Source of the DNA: Magnetospirillum sp. XM-1
Lineage (GTDB): Bacteria > Pseudomonadota > Alphaproteobacteria > Rhodospirillales > Magnetospirillaceae
Direction of reading: 5' to 3'
DNA length: 64,000 bases
Assembly: GCF_001511835.1 (NCBI RefSeq)
Contig: NZ_LN997848.1
Location: 2,632,001-2,696,000, forward strand
The position numbers and the translations under genes were made by a program. The number at the start of each line of letters is the position of its first letter. The stretch's first letter is position 1. The notes below the pieces were generated by a model, which made no database searches, was not told the origin of the DNA, and saw only the letters and a list, made by a program, of their open reading frames with translations. This document shows, one piece after another, positions 18,154-27,013 of the stretch.

Positions 18154-20450
18154 TCAGCATCCGCGAAAGGCTGCTCCAGGCCTTTCAGATCGAATACCGG
18201 GAACATGTTGACGCCATCCGCACTCTGCTCGAGGACCTCGGGCACAAGGCGGAAGGAAGCGGACTCGCGCAGCTGGACGAGATATTCCGCCGCGCCCACT
18301 CGCTGAAGGGCGCGTCCAGGGCGGTGGACCTGCCGGCCATCGAGGAAATCTCCCACCGCATGGAGACGCTGTTCGCCAAGGTCCGTTCGGGCCAGGCGAA
18401 GCTGGACCGCGACACCGCGATCGGGCTGGGGCATGTGCTCGACGTCATCGAGGATTGGGTCGCCGCCAATCTCGCCAACGAGCCGCTGCCCGACACCGCG
18501 TCCACCATCGCCGCCCTCGACGCCATGATCGATGGGCATGCGATCCCTGCCGAACCGGCCCCGCCGCCGAGAGCGGTTGCTCCGGCTCCGGCCCCCGCGC
18601 CAGCGGCGGCGGAGCCCGTGGCCGCGCCGCCTCCACCTGCCGCCGAATCCGACGAGGACGAGCCCGCTTCCGCCGAGCGGAGCGGCGCCGCCCCGCTGCG
18701 CCCCGAGGAGACGGTCCGCGTCCGCGCGCTCCATCTGGACCGGCTGCTGCGCTCGTCCAACGAATTGCTGACCGAGACCATGAACCAGCGGCAGGTGACC
18801 CAGTCGCTGCTGGGGCTGGATCGCACGCTCGCCGATTTCGACCGGTCGTGGCGCCGGGCGCGCAAGACCGCCGCCGCCGCGCTGCGCGATCTCGGCGATT
18901 ACGACCGCGCCATCGCGCTGGAGCGCCAGTACGAGGCCCTGGAGCAGACCCTGAACGGCATCGGCCGCGACCTGCGCGCCGTGCGCCGCCGGCAGCAGCG
19001 CACCGGCTGGGCGTTGCGCCAGCTGGGCAACGACATGCAGCAGGAGGTCCGCCAGGTCCGCATGGTGCCGGCCGATTCCATCTTCGGCGGCTTCCGCAAG
19101 ATGGTCCGCGACCTGGCCAAGGCGGCGGGCAAGCAGGTTTCGGTCCAGGTCTCGGGCCTGGACGTCGAGGCTGACCGCATGGTGCTGCAGGGCCTGAAGG
19201 ACCCGGTGATGCACCTGCTGCGCAACGCCCTGTCGCACGGCGTCGAGCCGCCCGAGGAGCGCAAGGCGTCGGGCAAGTCCGCCAGCGCCCATGTGGGCCT
19301 GTCCTTCGACGTGTCCGAGGGCCGTCTGGTGGTGCTGATCGAAGACGACGGCCGCGGCGTCAATTTCGAGGCTATCCGCCGCAAGGCGGTGGAGCGCGGC
19401 CTGTTCTCCGACGCCGAATCCTTCCAGGTGGACCGCCAGTCGCTGATCGACGTGATCTTCGACCCCGGCTTTTCCACCGCCCGGGTGGTGGACGACCTGT
19501 CCGGGCGCGGCATGGGCCTGTCGGTGGTGCGCGAAGCCATGGCCATGATGAACGGCACGGTGGAGGTCCAGGACCGCCAGCCGGTGGGCACCTGCTTCCG
19601 CCTGTCGCTGCCGCTGACCGTCTCGACCCAGCGTCTGTTCCTGGTGGAATGCCAGGGCCATGTCTACGGACTGCCCACCGAGGGCGTCGACCGTCTCTAC
19701 CGCGTGCGGGCCGAGGATGTGAGCACGGTCGAGGGCAAGTCGGTGGTGTTCCTGGGCGACCGGCAGATTCCCCTGCTGTCGCTGGCCCATCTGCTGGCCT
19801 TGGGCGAAAGCTCGGTCAAGGTGACCCGCAACGTGGTGCCGCTGGTGGTCCTGAAGAACGGCGAGCGCCGGGTGGCGGTGGCCATCGACGGCTTCCTGTC
19901 CATCCGCGAGGGTCTGGTCAAGGATATCGGCGTGCCCGGCGCGCGCGGCACCATGGTGGCGGGCGGCGTGCTGCTCGAGGACGGCGACATCGCCCTGGTC
20001 CTCAATCCCTTCGAGATCGTCGAGACCTTCAGGAAGTCGGGCAGCATCCGGGTGCTAACCACGGTGGAGAAGCCGGCCGAGAAGAAGGTGCCGGTCATCC
20101 TGGTGGTGGACGATTCGCTCACCACGCGGACCCTGGAAAAGTCCATCCTCGAGGCTCACGGCTACCAGGTCCGCCTCGCCCATGACGGGTTGGAAGGGTT
20201 GGGCCGGCTTCGGGCCGAGCAGATCGACCTGATCATCTCGGACATCCAGATGCCGCGTCTGGACGGCTTCGGCCTGCTGCAGGCGGTGAAGTCCGACCCG
20301 GCGCTGAAATCCATTCCGCTGATCCTGGTCAGCTCGCTGGAAGCCCGCGAGGACAAGGAGCGCGGCCTGGAACTGGGCGCCGACGCCTATGTGGTCAAGC
20401 GCAAGTTCGACCAGAAGGAACTCCTCGAGACCATAGGGCAGTTCCTATGA
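18150..20450 (+). CDS. cheA: CheA-type kinase with C-terminal receiver
   Basis: A 766-residue hybrid CheA. The Hpt domain carries H50 in RRAHSLKGASR. An Ala/Pro-rich linker (about 130-180) is followed by the dimerisation helices. The HATPase has the N box HLLRNALSHGVEPPEERKA, EDDGRGVNF and GRGMGLSVVREAM. A CheW-like regulatory domain comes next, and a receiver (about 645-766) with VVDDSLTTR, Asp near 698 in ISDIQMPRLDG and VVKRKF. There is no P2 CheY-binding domain. The fused receiver could be a phosphate sink or the output. The start is TTG, overlapping the receptor stop as TTGA; no ATG or GTG lies before the Hpt His, so this start is needed. Confidence 0.93.
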   Translation: MISIRERLLQAFQIEYREHVDAIRTLLEDLGHKAEGSGLAQLDEIFRRAHSLKGASRAVDLPAIEEISHRMETLFAKVRSGQAKLDRDTAIGLGHVLDVIEDWVAANLANEPLPDTASTIAALDAMIDGHAIPAEPAPPPRAVAPAPAPAPAAAEPVAAPPPPAAESDEDEPASAERSGAAPLRPEETVRVRALHLDRLLRSSNELLTETMNQRQVTQSLLGLDRTLADFDRSWRRARKTAAAALRDLGDYDRAIALERQYEALEQTLNGIGRDLRAVRRRQQRTGWALRQLGNDMQQEVRQVRMVPADSIFGGFRKMVRDLAKAAGKQVSVQVSGLDVEADRMVLQGLKDPVMHLLRNALSHGVEPPEERKASGKSASAHVGLSFDVSEGRLVVLIEDDGRGVNFEAIRRKAVERGLFSDAESFQVDRQSLIDVIFDPGFSTARVVDDLSGRGMGLSVVREAMAMMNGTVEVQDRQPVGTCFRLSLPLTVSTQRLFLVECQGHVYGLPTEGVDRLYRVRAEDVSTVEGKSVVFLGDRQIPLLSLAHLLALGESSVKVTRNVVPLVVLKNGERRVAVAIDGFLSIREGLVKDIGVPGARGTMVAGGVLLEDGDIALVLNPFEIVETFRKSGSIRVLTTVEKPAEKKVPVILVVDDSLTTRTLEKSILEAHGYQVRLAHDGLEGLGRLRAEQIDLIISDIQMPRLDGFGLLQAVKSDPALKSIPLILVSSLEAREDKERGLELGADAYVVKRKFDQKELLETIGQFL

Positions 20451-21505
20451 GAAAGAAGATCAAGGTCCTGATCGTCGAGGATTCCCTGGTGGTGCGCGAG
20501 CTGCTGAAGCACATCATCGGCTCGGACGAGCGGTTCGACGTCATCGCGGCGGTGGCCAGCGCCGAGGAATGCCTGGAACAGCTGGACACGCTGCGCCCCG
20601 ACGTCATCTCGCTGGATATCCGCCTGCCCGGCATGAACGGCCTGGACGCCACGCTGAAGATCATGGCGCGGCGTCCCACTCCCATCGTGGTGATCGCCGC
20701 CCAGGTGGACGACAACGAGCTCAACATCGCCATGAACGCGCTGCGTGCCGGAGCGCTTTCGGTGGTGGAAAAGCCGGTGGGCGTCACCAATGCCGGCTAC
20801 GAGACCATGGCGGCCAAGATCTGCACCCAGCTGGCCATCATGAGCCAGGTCCAGGTGGTCCGCCAGGGCATCGACCGGGGGCTTTCCTTCGGCAGCGACG
20901 ACACGCCCGCCCGGCCGGCGCCCAGCCGCGCCGGCACCTTTTCCATGGTCGGCATCGTCGCCTCCACCGGCGGGCCGCAGGCGCTGGTGCAATTGCTGGG
21001 CGGGCTGGGCGGCGACTTTCCCCTGCCCATCCTGCTGGTCCAGCACATCACGTCCAGCTTCCTCGAAGGCTTCGTCACCTGGCTGTCGGGCGCGACGCCG
21101 TTCGAGGTGCGCATCGCCGAGGAGGACGAGAAGCCGGAAGCCGGGCGCGTCTACGTGGCGCCGGCCGACCGTCATCTGGGGCTGATCCATGGCCGTCTCG
21201 CCATTCTCGATTCGCCCGCGGTGTGCAACCAGAAACCGTCGGGCACCGTGCTGTTCTCGGCCATGGCCCGCGATCTGGGCAAGCATGGCATCGGCGTGGT
21301 GCTGACCGGCATGGGCTCCGACGGGGCCGACGGCTTGCGCCAGATGGCCGACAAGGGGGCCTACACCATCGTCGAGGACGCCTCCACCTGCGTGGTCAAC
21401 GGCATGCCCGCCGCCGCCGCCAAGCTGGGCGGAGCCCGTGAGACCCTGCCGCTGCCCACCATCGCTTCCCGCTTACGCGACCTTGCCCTGGGAGGGACAC
21501 GTTGA
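20447..21505 (+). CDS. cheB: CheB receptor methylesterase/response regulator
   Basis: A 352-residue CheB. An N-terminal receiver (VEDS, SLDIRLPGMNG, VEKPVG) is joined to the methylesterase domain. The catalytic triad is visible: Ser in VASTGGPQ, His in LVQHI and Asp in GMGSDGADG. It removes methyl groups, and deamidates, on receptors in opposition to CheR. The start overlaps the CheA stop as ATGA. Phosphorylation by CheA would provide the adaptation feedback. No CheD is present. Confidence 0.95.
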   Translation: MRKKIKVLIVEDSLVVRELLKHIIGSDERFDVIAAVASAEECLEQLDTLRPDVISLDIRLPGMNGLDATLKIMARRPTPIVVIAAQVDDNELNIAMNALRAGALSVVEKPVGVTNAGYETMAAKICTQLAIMSQVQVVRQGIDRGLSFGSDDTPARPAPSRAGTFSMVGIVASTGGPQALVQLLGGLGGDFPLPILLVQHITSSFLEGFVTWLSGATPFEVRIAEEDEKPEAGRVYVAPADRHLGLIHGRLAILDSPAVCNQKPSGTVLFSAMARDLGKHGIGVVLTGMGSDGADGLRQMADKGAYTIVEDASTCVVNGMPAAAAKLGGARETLPLPTIASRLRDLALGGTR

Positions 21506-23202
21506 CCGACGACCATCTCATCCTCATCGTCGAGGATTCGGTGACCCAGGCGCTCAAGCTCCAGCTGGTCATGGAGCAGGAAGGCTTCAAAACCGTCTGC
21601 GCCCATTCCGGCGAGGCCGCCCTGGAGGAGATCAACCGCCAGCGTCCCAGCCTGATCATCGTCGACTACCATCTGCCCGGCATCCAGGGCGACGAGCTGT
21701 GCCGCCAGATCCACATGGACATCACCACGCGCAGCATTCCGCTGATGATGCTGACCGCCGACGAAACCTCGGCGGCCGAGCTGCATGGCCTGGAAAGCGG
21801 CGCCGACGATTTCGTCGCCAAGTCCGAGGATCCCGAGATCCTGCTGCTGCGGGTCCACAACCTGCTGCGCAAGGCTAGGCGCCAGGCGGTCAATGTCGAG
21901 GTGGGGCGCTCGCTGTTCCGCCGCGCCCGGGTGCTGGTCATCGACGACAGCACCACCTACCGGGAAAGCCTGGCCCAGGAACTCACCGACGAAGGCTGCG
22001 ACGTCACCCAGGTGACCAACGGCGCGGAAGGCCTGCGCCTGCTGTCGGAAAGCGATTTCGACTGCGTCATGGTCGACATGGTGATGCCCGAGATGGACGG
22101 CATCGCCGTGTGCAAGGAGCTGTCCCGGCTGCGCGCCGACGACGACGCGCCCCTGGTGGTCCTGATGCTGTCGGCCTACGAGCACAAGGAGAACGTCGCC
22201 CGCGCCCTGGAGGCCGGGGCGGACGACTTCGTCGGCAAGTCCACCGAGATGAGCCTGCTGCGCGCGCGGCTCCGCGCCCTGCTGCGCCGCAAGTTCCTGC
22301 TGGAGCAGAACCAGCGCATCGTCGAGGAAATCCGCCTGCGCGAGATGGAGACGCTGCGCGCCAAGGCCGAGAAGGAGGCGGCCGAGGCCCGCGCCGCCCT
22401 GGCCGAGGGGTTGGCCAAGGCCAATGCCGAGCTGGAGGAGGCCAACGCCAAGCTGCGCGAGACCCAGGTCCATCTGATCCAGTCGGAAAAGATGGCCTCG
22501 CTGGGCCAGCTGGTGGCGGGCATCGCCCACGAGATCAACAATCCCCTGTCCTTCGCGCTGTCCAACGTCTTTTCCATCGAGAACTGGCTGGCCACCGTGA
22601 TGGCCGAGGCGGCGCCCTGCCTGGCCGCCGACCACGTGGCCAAGCTGGACAAGGCCAGGAAGCGCATCGCCGACACCGGCCAGGGGCTGGAGCGGGTGCG
22701 CGAACTGGTGGTCAAGCTCAGGACCTTCTCGCGCCTGGACGAAGGCGAGTTCAAGACCGTCGACATCAAGGAGGCGGTGGAATCCGTCCTCCTGTTCCTG
22801 CGCCACAAGATGAGCGACCGCATCGAGGTGCGGCGCAACTACACCGAGGACAACATGCTGGCCTGCTATGCCGGCCAGCTGAACCAGGTGATCATGAACG
22901 TGGTGGCCAACGCGGTGGACGCCATCGAGGGCAAGGGCGCCATCACGGTGCGCACCTATCGCCGCGACGGCATGTTCGCCATCGCGGTGGCCGATACCGG
23001 CAGCGGCATTCCGCCGGAAATCCAGGAACGCATCTTCGATCCCTTCTTCACCACCAAGCCGGTGGGGCAGGGGACCGGGTTGGGGCTGTCCATCTCCTAC
23101 GGCATCATCAAGAGCCATGACGGCCGCATCGAAGTATCCAGCGATCCGGGGCAGGGGACCGAAATCCGCATCCTGATCCCCGTCAACCTTCAAGGGGCCT
23201 GA
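21502..23202 (+). CDS. Receiver-receiver-histidine kinase (CheS-like)
   Basis: A 566-residue soluble protein. REC1 (about 5-125) has Asp in [14 protein letters not shown]2 (about 145-265) has LVIDDSTTY, Asp in [12 protein letters not shown] and VGKSTE. A coiled coil of about 60 residues rich in Ala/Glu/Lys follows. The kinase has [20 protein letters not shown] with the phospho-His, then [18 protein letters not shown] and GTGLGLS. The same REC-REC-kinase order is known from CheS3 of the Rhodospirillum centenum Che3 system, which acts beside CheA3 in cyst control; the comparison is from memory of that layout. The TTG start overlaps the CheB stop as TTGA with a GGGAGGG site. Confidence 0.88.
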   Translation: MTDDHLILIVEDSVTQALKLQLVMEQEGFKTVCAHSGEAALEEINRQRPSLIIVDYHLPGIQGDELCRQIHMDITTRSIPLMMLTADETSAAELHGLESGADDFVAKSEDPEILLLRVHNLLRKARRQAVNVEVGRSLFRRARVLVIDDSTTYRESLAQELTDEGCDVTQVTNGAEGLRLLSESDFDCVMVDMVMPEMDGIAVCKELSRLRADDDAPLVVLMLSAYEHKENVARALEAGADDFVGKSTEMSLLRARLRALLRRKFLLEQNQRIVEEIRLREMETLRAKAEKEAAEARAALAEGLAKANAELEEANAKLRETQVHLIQSEKMASLGQLVAGIAHEINNPLSFALSNVFSIENWLATVMAEAAPCLAADHVAKLDKARKRIADTGQGLERVRELVVKLRTFSRLDEGEFKTVDIKEAVESVLLFLRHKMSDRIEVRRNYTEDNMLACYAGQLNQVIMNVVANAVDAIEGKGAITVRTYRRDGMFAIAVADTGSGIPPEIQERIFDPFFTTKPVGQGTGLGLSISYGIIKSHDGRIEVSSDPGQGTEIRILIPVNLQGA

Positions 23203-23207
23203 GGCCG

Positions 23208-24812
23208 ATGAGCGTATCCGGGACCGGACCCAAGGAACATGTGCTGGTCGTCGACGACGAACCGCAAATCCTGACGGCCATCACCGATCTGCTGGAAGAC
23301 GAGTTCCAGGTCTGGACCGCCCATGACGGCCCCTCGGCGCTGGATATCCTGAAAGAGCACGAGATGGCGGTGATCCTGTCGGATCAGCGCATGCCCGGCA
23401 TGAGCGGCGCCGAGTTCCTGGGCCAGGCTCGCGTGCTGTCCGACGCCACCAGGGTGCTGGTCACCGGCTATTCCGACCTGGACGCCCTGGTCAGCGCCGT
23501 CAACCTGGGCCAGATCCACGCCTATCTGTCCAAGCCCTGGAACCCCCTGGAGCTGAAGGTGGTGGTGCGCACCGCCGCCGACCGCTGGCGCCTGGACCGC
23601 ACGCTGCAGCAGGAACGCACCCTGCTGCTCGCCCTGATGGGCAACATCCCAGACGCCATCTTCATCAAGGACCTGCAGCTCAAGTTCTCGCGCGTCAACC
23701 AGCCCCAGGCCCGGCTGCTGGGCCTGAGCGAGACCAGCGATCTGGTGGGCCAGCGCCTGTCAGAGCTGCTGGGCTCGGAGCAGGCCAAGGCCGTCGAGGT
23801 CGAGGAGCAGGCCATCCTCGAACAGGGCGCCTCGCAGCTGGACAAGGTCGAGGCGGTGACCGACGAGAGCGGCAACGCCCAATGGTTCTCGGTGAGCAAG
23901 GTGCCGATCCGCCTGGGCGGCGAGGTGGTGGGCCTGGCCGGCATCGCCCGCGACATCACGGCGCGCAAGCAGGCCGAGGATTATCTGCGCCGCGCCCATG
24001 ACGAGTTGCAGCAGGCCGTCGAGGAGCGGACCCGCTGGCTGCAGCAGGAGATCGGACGCCGCGCCAAGGCCGAGGAGCAGGCCCAGGCGGCGCGCGAGGC
24101 CGCCGAGGCGGCGTCGCGGGCCAAGACCATCTTTTTGGCCAATATGAGCCACGAGCTGCGCACGCCCTTGAACGCCATCATCGGCTTTTCCGAACTGGCC
24201 CACTCCATCATGGGCGAGACGGATGTGGAGCGTTACGGCGGCTTCCTCGACAACATCTCGGAATCCGCCCACCACCTGCTGCGGGTGATCAGCGACATCC
24301 TGGACGTGTCGCGCGTCGAGGTGGGCAAGGTGGTCTTGCGCGAAAGCGAGGTGGACGTGGCCGAGGCGGTGCGCGCCGCCATGCGTCTGGTCAGCCATGT
24401 GGTCTCCGCCAAGCGCCAGTCCCTGACCTTCACGCCTAAGGGCGAATTGCCCCGGATTCGCGCCGACGAGCGGCTGATGAAGCAGATCGTCCTGAACCTT
24501 CTGTCCAACGCCGCCAAGTTCACGCCCGAATCCGGCAATATCCGGGTGGAGGCCTGCGTGGCCGACGGCTGCGTCACGGTGGCGGTGGAAGACGATGGCG
24601 TCGGCATCGCCGCCGAGGACATTCCCATGGTGCTGCAGCCCTTCGGCCAGGCGGAAAACGCCATCAGCCCCAAGCACGAGGGCACCGGCCTCGGCCTGCC
24701 GCTGGCCAAGGGCTTCATGGAACTGCACGGCGGCAACCTCAGCCTGGAAAGCCGGGTGGGCGAGGGGACCCGCGTGGTGCTGACCTTCCCCGCCTCCTGC
24801 ATCGTCGCCTGA
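23208..24812 (+). CDS. Receiver-PAS-histidine kinase
   Basis: A 534-residue soluble kinase, the last gene of the che operon, five bases after the previous stop. The N-terminal receiver has VVDDEPQ, ILSDQRMPGMSG and LSKPWN. A PAS domain (about 140-255) with GNIPDAIFIKD follows, then a coiled coil, HisKA with MSHELRTPLNAIIGFSELA, and an HATPase with NLLSNAAKF, EDDGVGI and GTGLGLP. The order REC-PAS-HK lets it be both a target of the upstream kinases and a kinase itself. There is no DNA-binding output in the operon, so the final target is outside the window. Confidence 0.9.
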   Translation: MSVSGTGPKEHVLVVDDEPQILTAITDLLEDEFQVWTAHDGPSALDILKEHEMAVILSDQRMPGMSGAEFLGQARVLSDATRVLVTGYSDLDALVSAVNLGQIHAYLSKPWNPLELKVVVRTAADRWRLDRTLQQERTLLLALMGNIPDAIFIKDLQLKFSRVNQPQARLLGLSETSDLVGQRLSELLGSEQAKAVEVEEQAILEQGASQLDKVEAVTDESGNAQWFSVSKVPIRLGGEVVGLAGIARDITARKQAEDYLRRAHDELQQAVEERTRWLQQEIGRRAKAEEQAQAAREAAEAASRAKTIFLANMSHELRTPLNAIIGFSELAHSIMGETDVERYGGFLDNISESAHHLLRVISDILDVSRVEVGKVVLRESEVDVAEAVRAAMRLVSHVVSAKRQSLTFTPKGELPRIRADERLMKQIVLNLLSNAAKFTPESGNIRVEACVADGCVTVAVEDDGVGIAAEDIPMVLQPFGQAENAISPKHEGTGLGLPLAKGFMELHGGNLSLESRVGEGTRVVLTFPASCIVA

Positions 24813-24845
24813 AAAGAAAAAGGGCCGCTCTACTGGAGCGGCCCT
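24811..24845 (-). terminator. Terminator downstream of amt
   Basis: A perfect 10-bp stem (24821-24830 with 24836-24845) and 5-base loop. On the minus strand the stem is followed by a T-rich run (complement of AAAAGAAAAA at 24812-24820). It lies 22 bases after the amt stop. The stem may also end transcripts of the convergent che operon. Confidence 0.85.
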
Positions 24846-24866
24846 CGAGTTTCAGGGTCAATGAAT

Positions 24867-26147
24867 TCAGCCCGCCGCCTTGCGCTTGTTGGCCGAGTGG
24901 ACCGACATGGCCAGACCGTCGTCGTGGACGGTGGTGGCGTCCTCGGGATAGGCGCCGATCTGGTGGATGGAAAGGTCGGCTCCGGCGAATTCCTCCTCGT
25001 CGGACAGGCGGATGCCCAGCGTCGCCTTGAGGCCGCCATACACCGCCAGACCGCCGCCCAGGCCGAAGGCCGCGCCGATCACCGTGCCGACCACCTGCCC
25101 GCCGAAGCTGACGCCGCCCAGGCCGCCCAGGGCCTCCTGGCCGAAGATGCCGCAGGCGATGCCGCCCATGAAGCCGCACATGCCGTGCAGCGCCCAGACG
25201 CCCAGCACGTCGTCGATCTTCCACTTGATCTGGCACAGGTTGAACAGCCAGACGAACATGGCCCCGGCGATGCCGCCGGTGGCCAGGGCGCCGACGGGGT
25301 GCATCACGTCGGAGCCGGCGCACACGGCCACCAGACCGGCCAGGGCGCCGTTATGGATGAAGCCGGGGTCGTTACGGCCCACCACCAGGCTGGTGACGAT
25401 GCCGCCCACCATGGCCATCAGCGAGTTCATGGCCACCAGACCGGAAATGTCGGCGATGACCTGGGCGCTCATCACGTTGAAGCCGAACCAGCCCACCGAC
25501 AGCACCCAGGCGCCCAGCGCCAGGAAGGGAATGTTCGACGGCGGGAAGGCCACCAGACGGCCGTCCTTGCGATAGCGCCCCAGCCGGGTGCCCAGCATCA
25601 GCACGGCGGCCAGGCCGATCCAGCCGCCCACCGCATGCACCACCACCGAACCGGCGAAGTCGTGGAAGGCCACGCCGAACAAGTCCTTCATCATGTCCTG
25701 GAAGCCGAAGCGGGTGCCCCACACCATGCCCTCGAACAGGGGGTAGACCAGGCCGACCAGCAGGGCGGTGGCCATCAGCTGGGTGGTGAACTTGGCGCGC
25801 TCGGCGATGCCGCCCGACACGATGGCCGGAATGGCCGCCGCGAAGGTCGCCAGGAAGAAGAACTTCACCAGATCGTAGCCCGAGGCCGCGAAAGCGGTGC
25901 CGGTCTTGCCGATCAGGACGTCGGCGCCTACCAGGAAGCTGGTGCCGTAGGCCACCGAGTAGCCCACGAAGAAGTAGACGATGGTCGAGACCGCGAAATC
26001 CGAGAGAATCTTGACCAGGGCGTTGACCTGATTCTTTTTCCTGACCGTGCCCACCTCGAGGAAAGCAAAGCCGGAATGCATGGCAAGAACCATGACCGCC
26101 CCCAGGAGGATGAACAATACATCGGCGCCTGTCTTCGTGGTCTCCAT
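24867..26147 (-). CDS. amtB: Ammonium transporter (Amt/MEP family)
   Basis: A 426-residue inner-membrane channel with about 11 hydrophobic segments. Family marks are ADVLFILLGAVMVLAMHSGF near the N-terminus, FHDFAGSVVVHAVGG with the first pore His, ISGLVAMNSLMA, GALAGLVAVCAGSD and the second pore His in WALHGMCGFMGG. The usual signal peptide of AmtB is absent; the protein starts with M-E-T-T-K-T at 26147, after an AGAGGAAG site. The longer upstream frame is not membrane-like. The C-terminal tail is long (about 50 residues after the last helix). No glnK PII gene lies beside it, unlike the usual glnK-amtB pair. Confidence 0.93.
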   Translation of the reverse strand: METTKTGADVLFILLGAVMVLAMHSGFAFLEVGTVRKKNQVNALVKILSDFAVSTIVYFFVGYSVAYGTSFLVGADVLIGKTGTAFAASGYDLVKFFFLATFAAAIPAIVSGGIAERAKFTTQLMATALLVGLVYPLFEGMVWGTRFGFQDMMKDLFGVAFHDFAGSVVVHAVGGWIGLAAVLMLGTRLGRYRKDGRLVAFPPSNIPFLALGAWVLSVGWFGFNVMSAQVIADISGLVAMNSLMAMVGGIVTSLVVGRNDPGFIHNGALAGLVAVCAGSDVMHPVGALATGGIAGAMFVWLFNLCQIKWKIDDVLGVWALHGMCGFMGGIACGIFGQEALGGLGGVSFGGQVVGTVIGAAFGLGGGLAVYGGLKATLGIRLSDEEEFAGADLSIHQIGAYPEDATTVHDDGLAMSVHSANKRKAAG

Positions 26148-26493
26148 TTGCTTCCTCTGCCTAAAAATGCTGCCGCCGCCGCGGGATGGCGGCGCGGCTT
26201 CAAGATGCATGCCAAATGCCCTGATGCCGAAAACGCGCGTAATATCAATGCTATGGCATCTGATGACCAAATGGCCTCCGATGGCGTGCGCGCAAAGTAG
26301 GCATGAGGTGGAGGCATATGCCTGAATATGGGGCAATCATTCAGGGGCAAAGGGGTGTACTCGCAGGCGCAGCCCTATTCATAGGCATAAAATTTTATTG
26401 ATGAATGTTTGTGCATGAATGGCGCGGGCGCCAACGCAAAACGCCGGTCCCAGGGGGACCGGCGTTTGCGATGCTATTCCTCGAAGAGAGGAA
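26148..26493 (-). other. Intergenic region upstream of amt
   Basis: The part right of amt should hold its promoter. It carries a 12-bp perfect palindrome (AGGCATATGCCT, 26312-26323) and repeated GGCAT/ATGCC words nearby, which could be an operator. A clear sigma-54 element was not found. The right end holds the tRNA terminator hairpin. Confidence 0.4.
26439..26467 (-). terminator. Hairpin downstream of tRNA-Asp
   Basis: A perfect stem of 13 bp (26439-26451 with 26455-26467) with a 3-base loop. It is followed on the minus strand by a short T stretch and lies 27 bases after the tRNA 3' end. Confidence 0.75.
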
Positions 26494-26570
26494 TGGCGCG
26501 AGTGACGGGGCTCGAACCCGCGACCTCCGGCGTGACAGGCCGGCGCTCTGACCAACTGAGCTACACCCGC
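26494..26570 (-). tRNA. tRNA-Asp (GUC)
   Basis: A cloverleaf of 77 bases including an encoded CCA. The acceptor stem GCGGGTG pairs with CACTCGC (one G-U). The D arm is GCTC/GAGC. The anticodon stem CCGGC/GCCGG frames the loop CTGTCAC with anticodon GTC. The T arm carries GGTTCGAGC. The discriminator is G, as required for Asp tRNA. Confidence 0.95.
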
Positions 26571-26692
26571 GCGAGGGCCGGTGATATAGCAGTCGAATCC
26601 GGGGGGCGCAAGCCTGTTTTTTCGCTGATGCGATTCGACAGCCCGGTGGGCGACTTATTAATGTGTTGGGACGTCGTTGATGGGAGGTGGCC

Positions 26693-26869
26693 GTGGCGGA
26701 GATCGTCAATCTGAACAAGGTGCGCAAGGCCCGCGCCAAGGCCGAGGCGGAGGAGACGGCCAAGGCCAATCGTGTCCGCTTCGGCCGGACCCGCCAGGAA
26801 AAGGAGGCCGCCCGGCAGCAGGAGGAAAAGCTGTCCCGGGACCTCGACGGCAAGAAGCTGGATGAGTGA
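26693..26869 (+). CDS. DUF4169 family small protein
   Basis: A 58-residue, highly charged, helical protein that begins M-A-E-I-V-N-L-N-K-V-R-K, the hallmark of DUF4169, and continues with an FGRTRQEKE block. It is a short alphaproteobacterial family of unknown function. The GTG at 26693 was chosen over the GTG at 26687 because GGGAGG (26682-26687) sits five bases before it and the family begins at that residue. It stands divergent from tRNA-Asp. Confidence 0.75.
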   Translation: MAEIVNLNKVRKARAKAEAEETAKANRVRFGRTRQEKEAARQQEEKLSRDLDGKKLDE

Positions 26870-27013
26870 CGGCCGGTCCTGGGTGATAGATGTTCTGAAA
26901 AGGCATCTTTTGGAGTATGATGCCTCTACTCGGAATTGCCTGAAATTCTCCAATAAAGAGAGAATTCAATAAGGACGAGGCGCACGCAGATGTGCCGGCA
27001 AGCGGGAGGTTGA

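Noticed and set aside
26148..26400. Sigma-54 promoter for amt
   Set aside because: The nearest match on the minus strand (TGGCAT, then TTGA after five bases) lacks the essential GC of the -12 element.
26862..26972. 36-codon frame overlapping the end of the DUF4169 gene
   Set aside because: There is no ribosome site separate from the upstream gene, no recognisable motif, and it runs into the AT-rich leader of the next gene.
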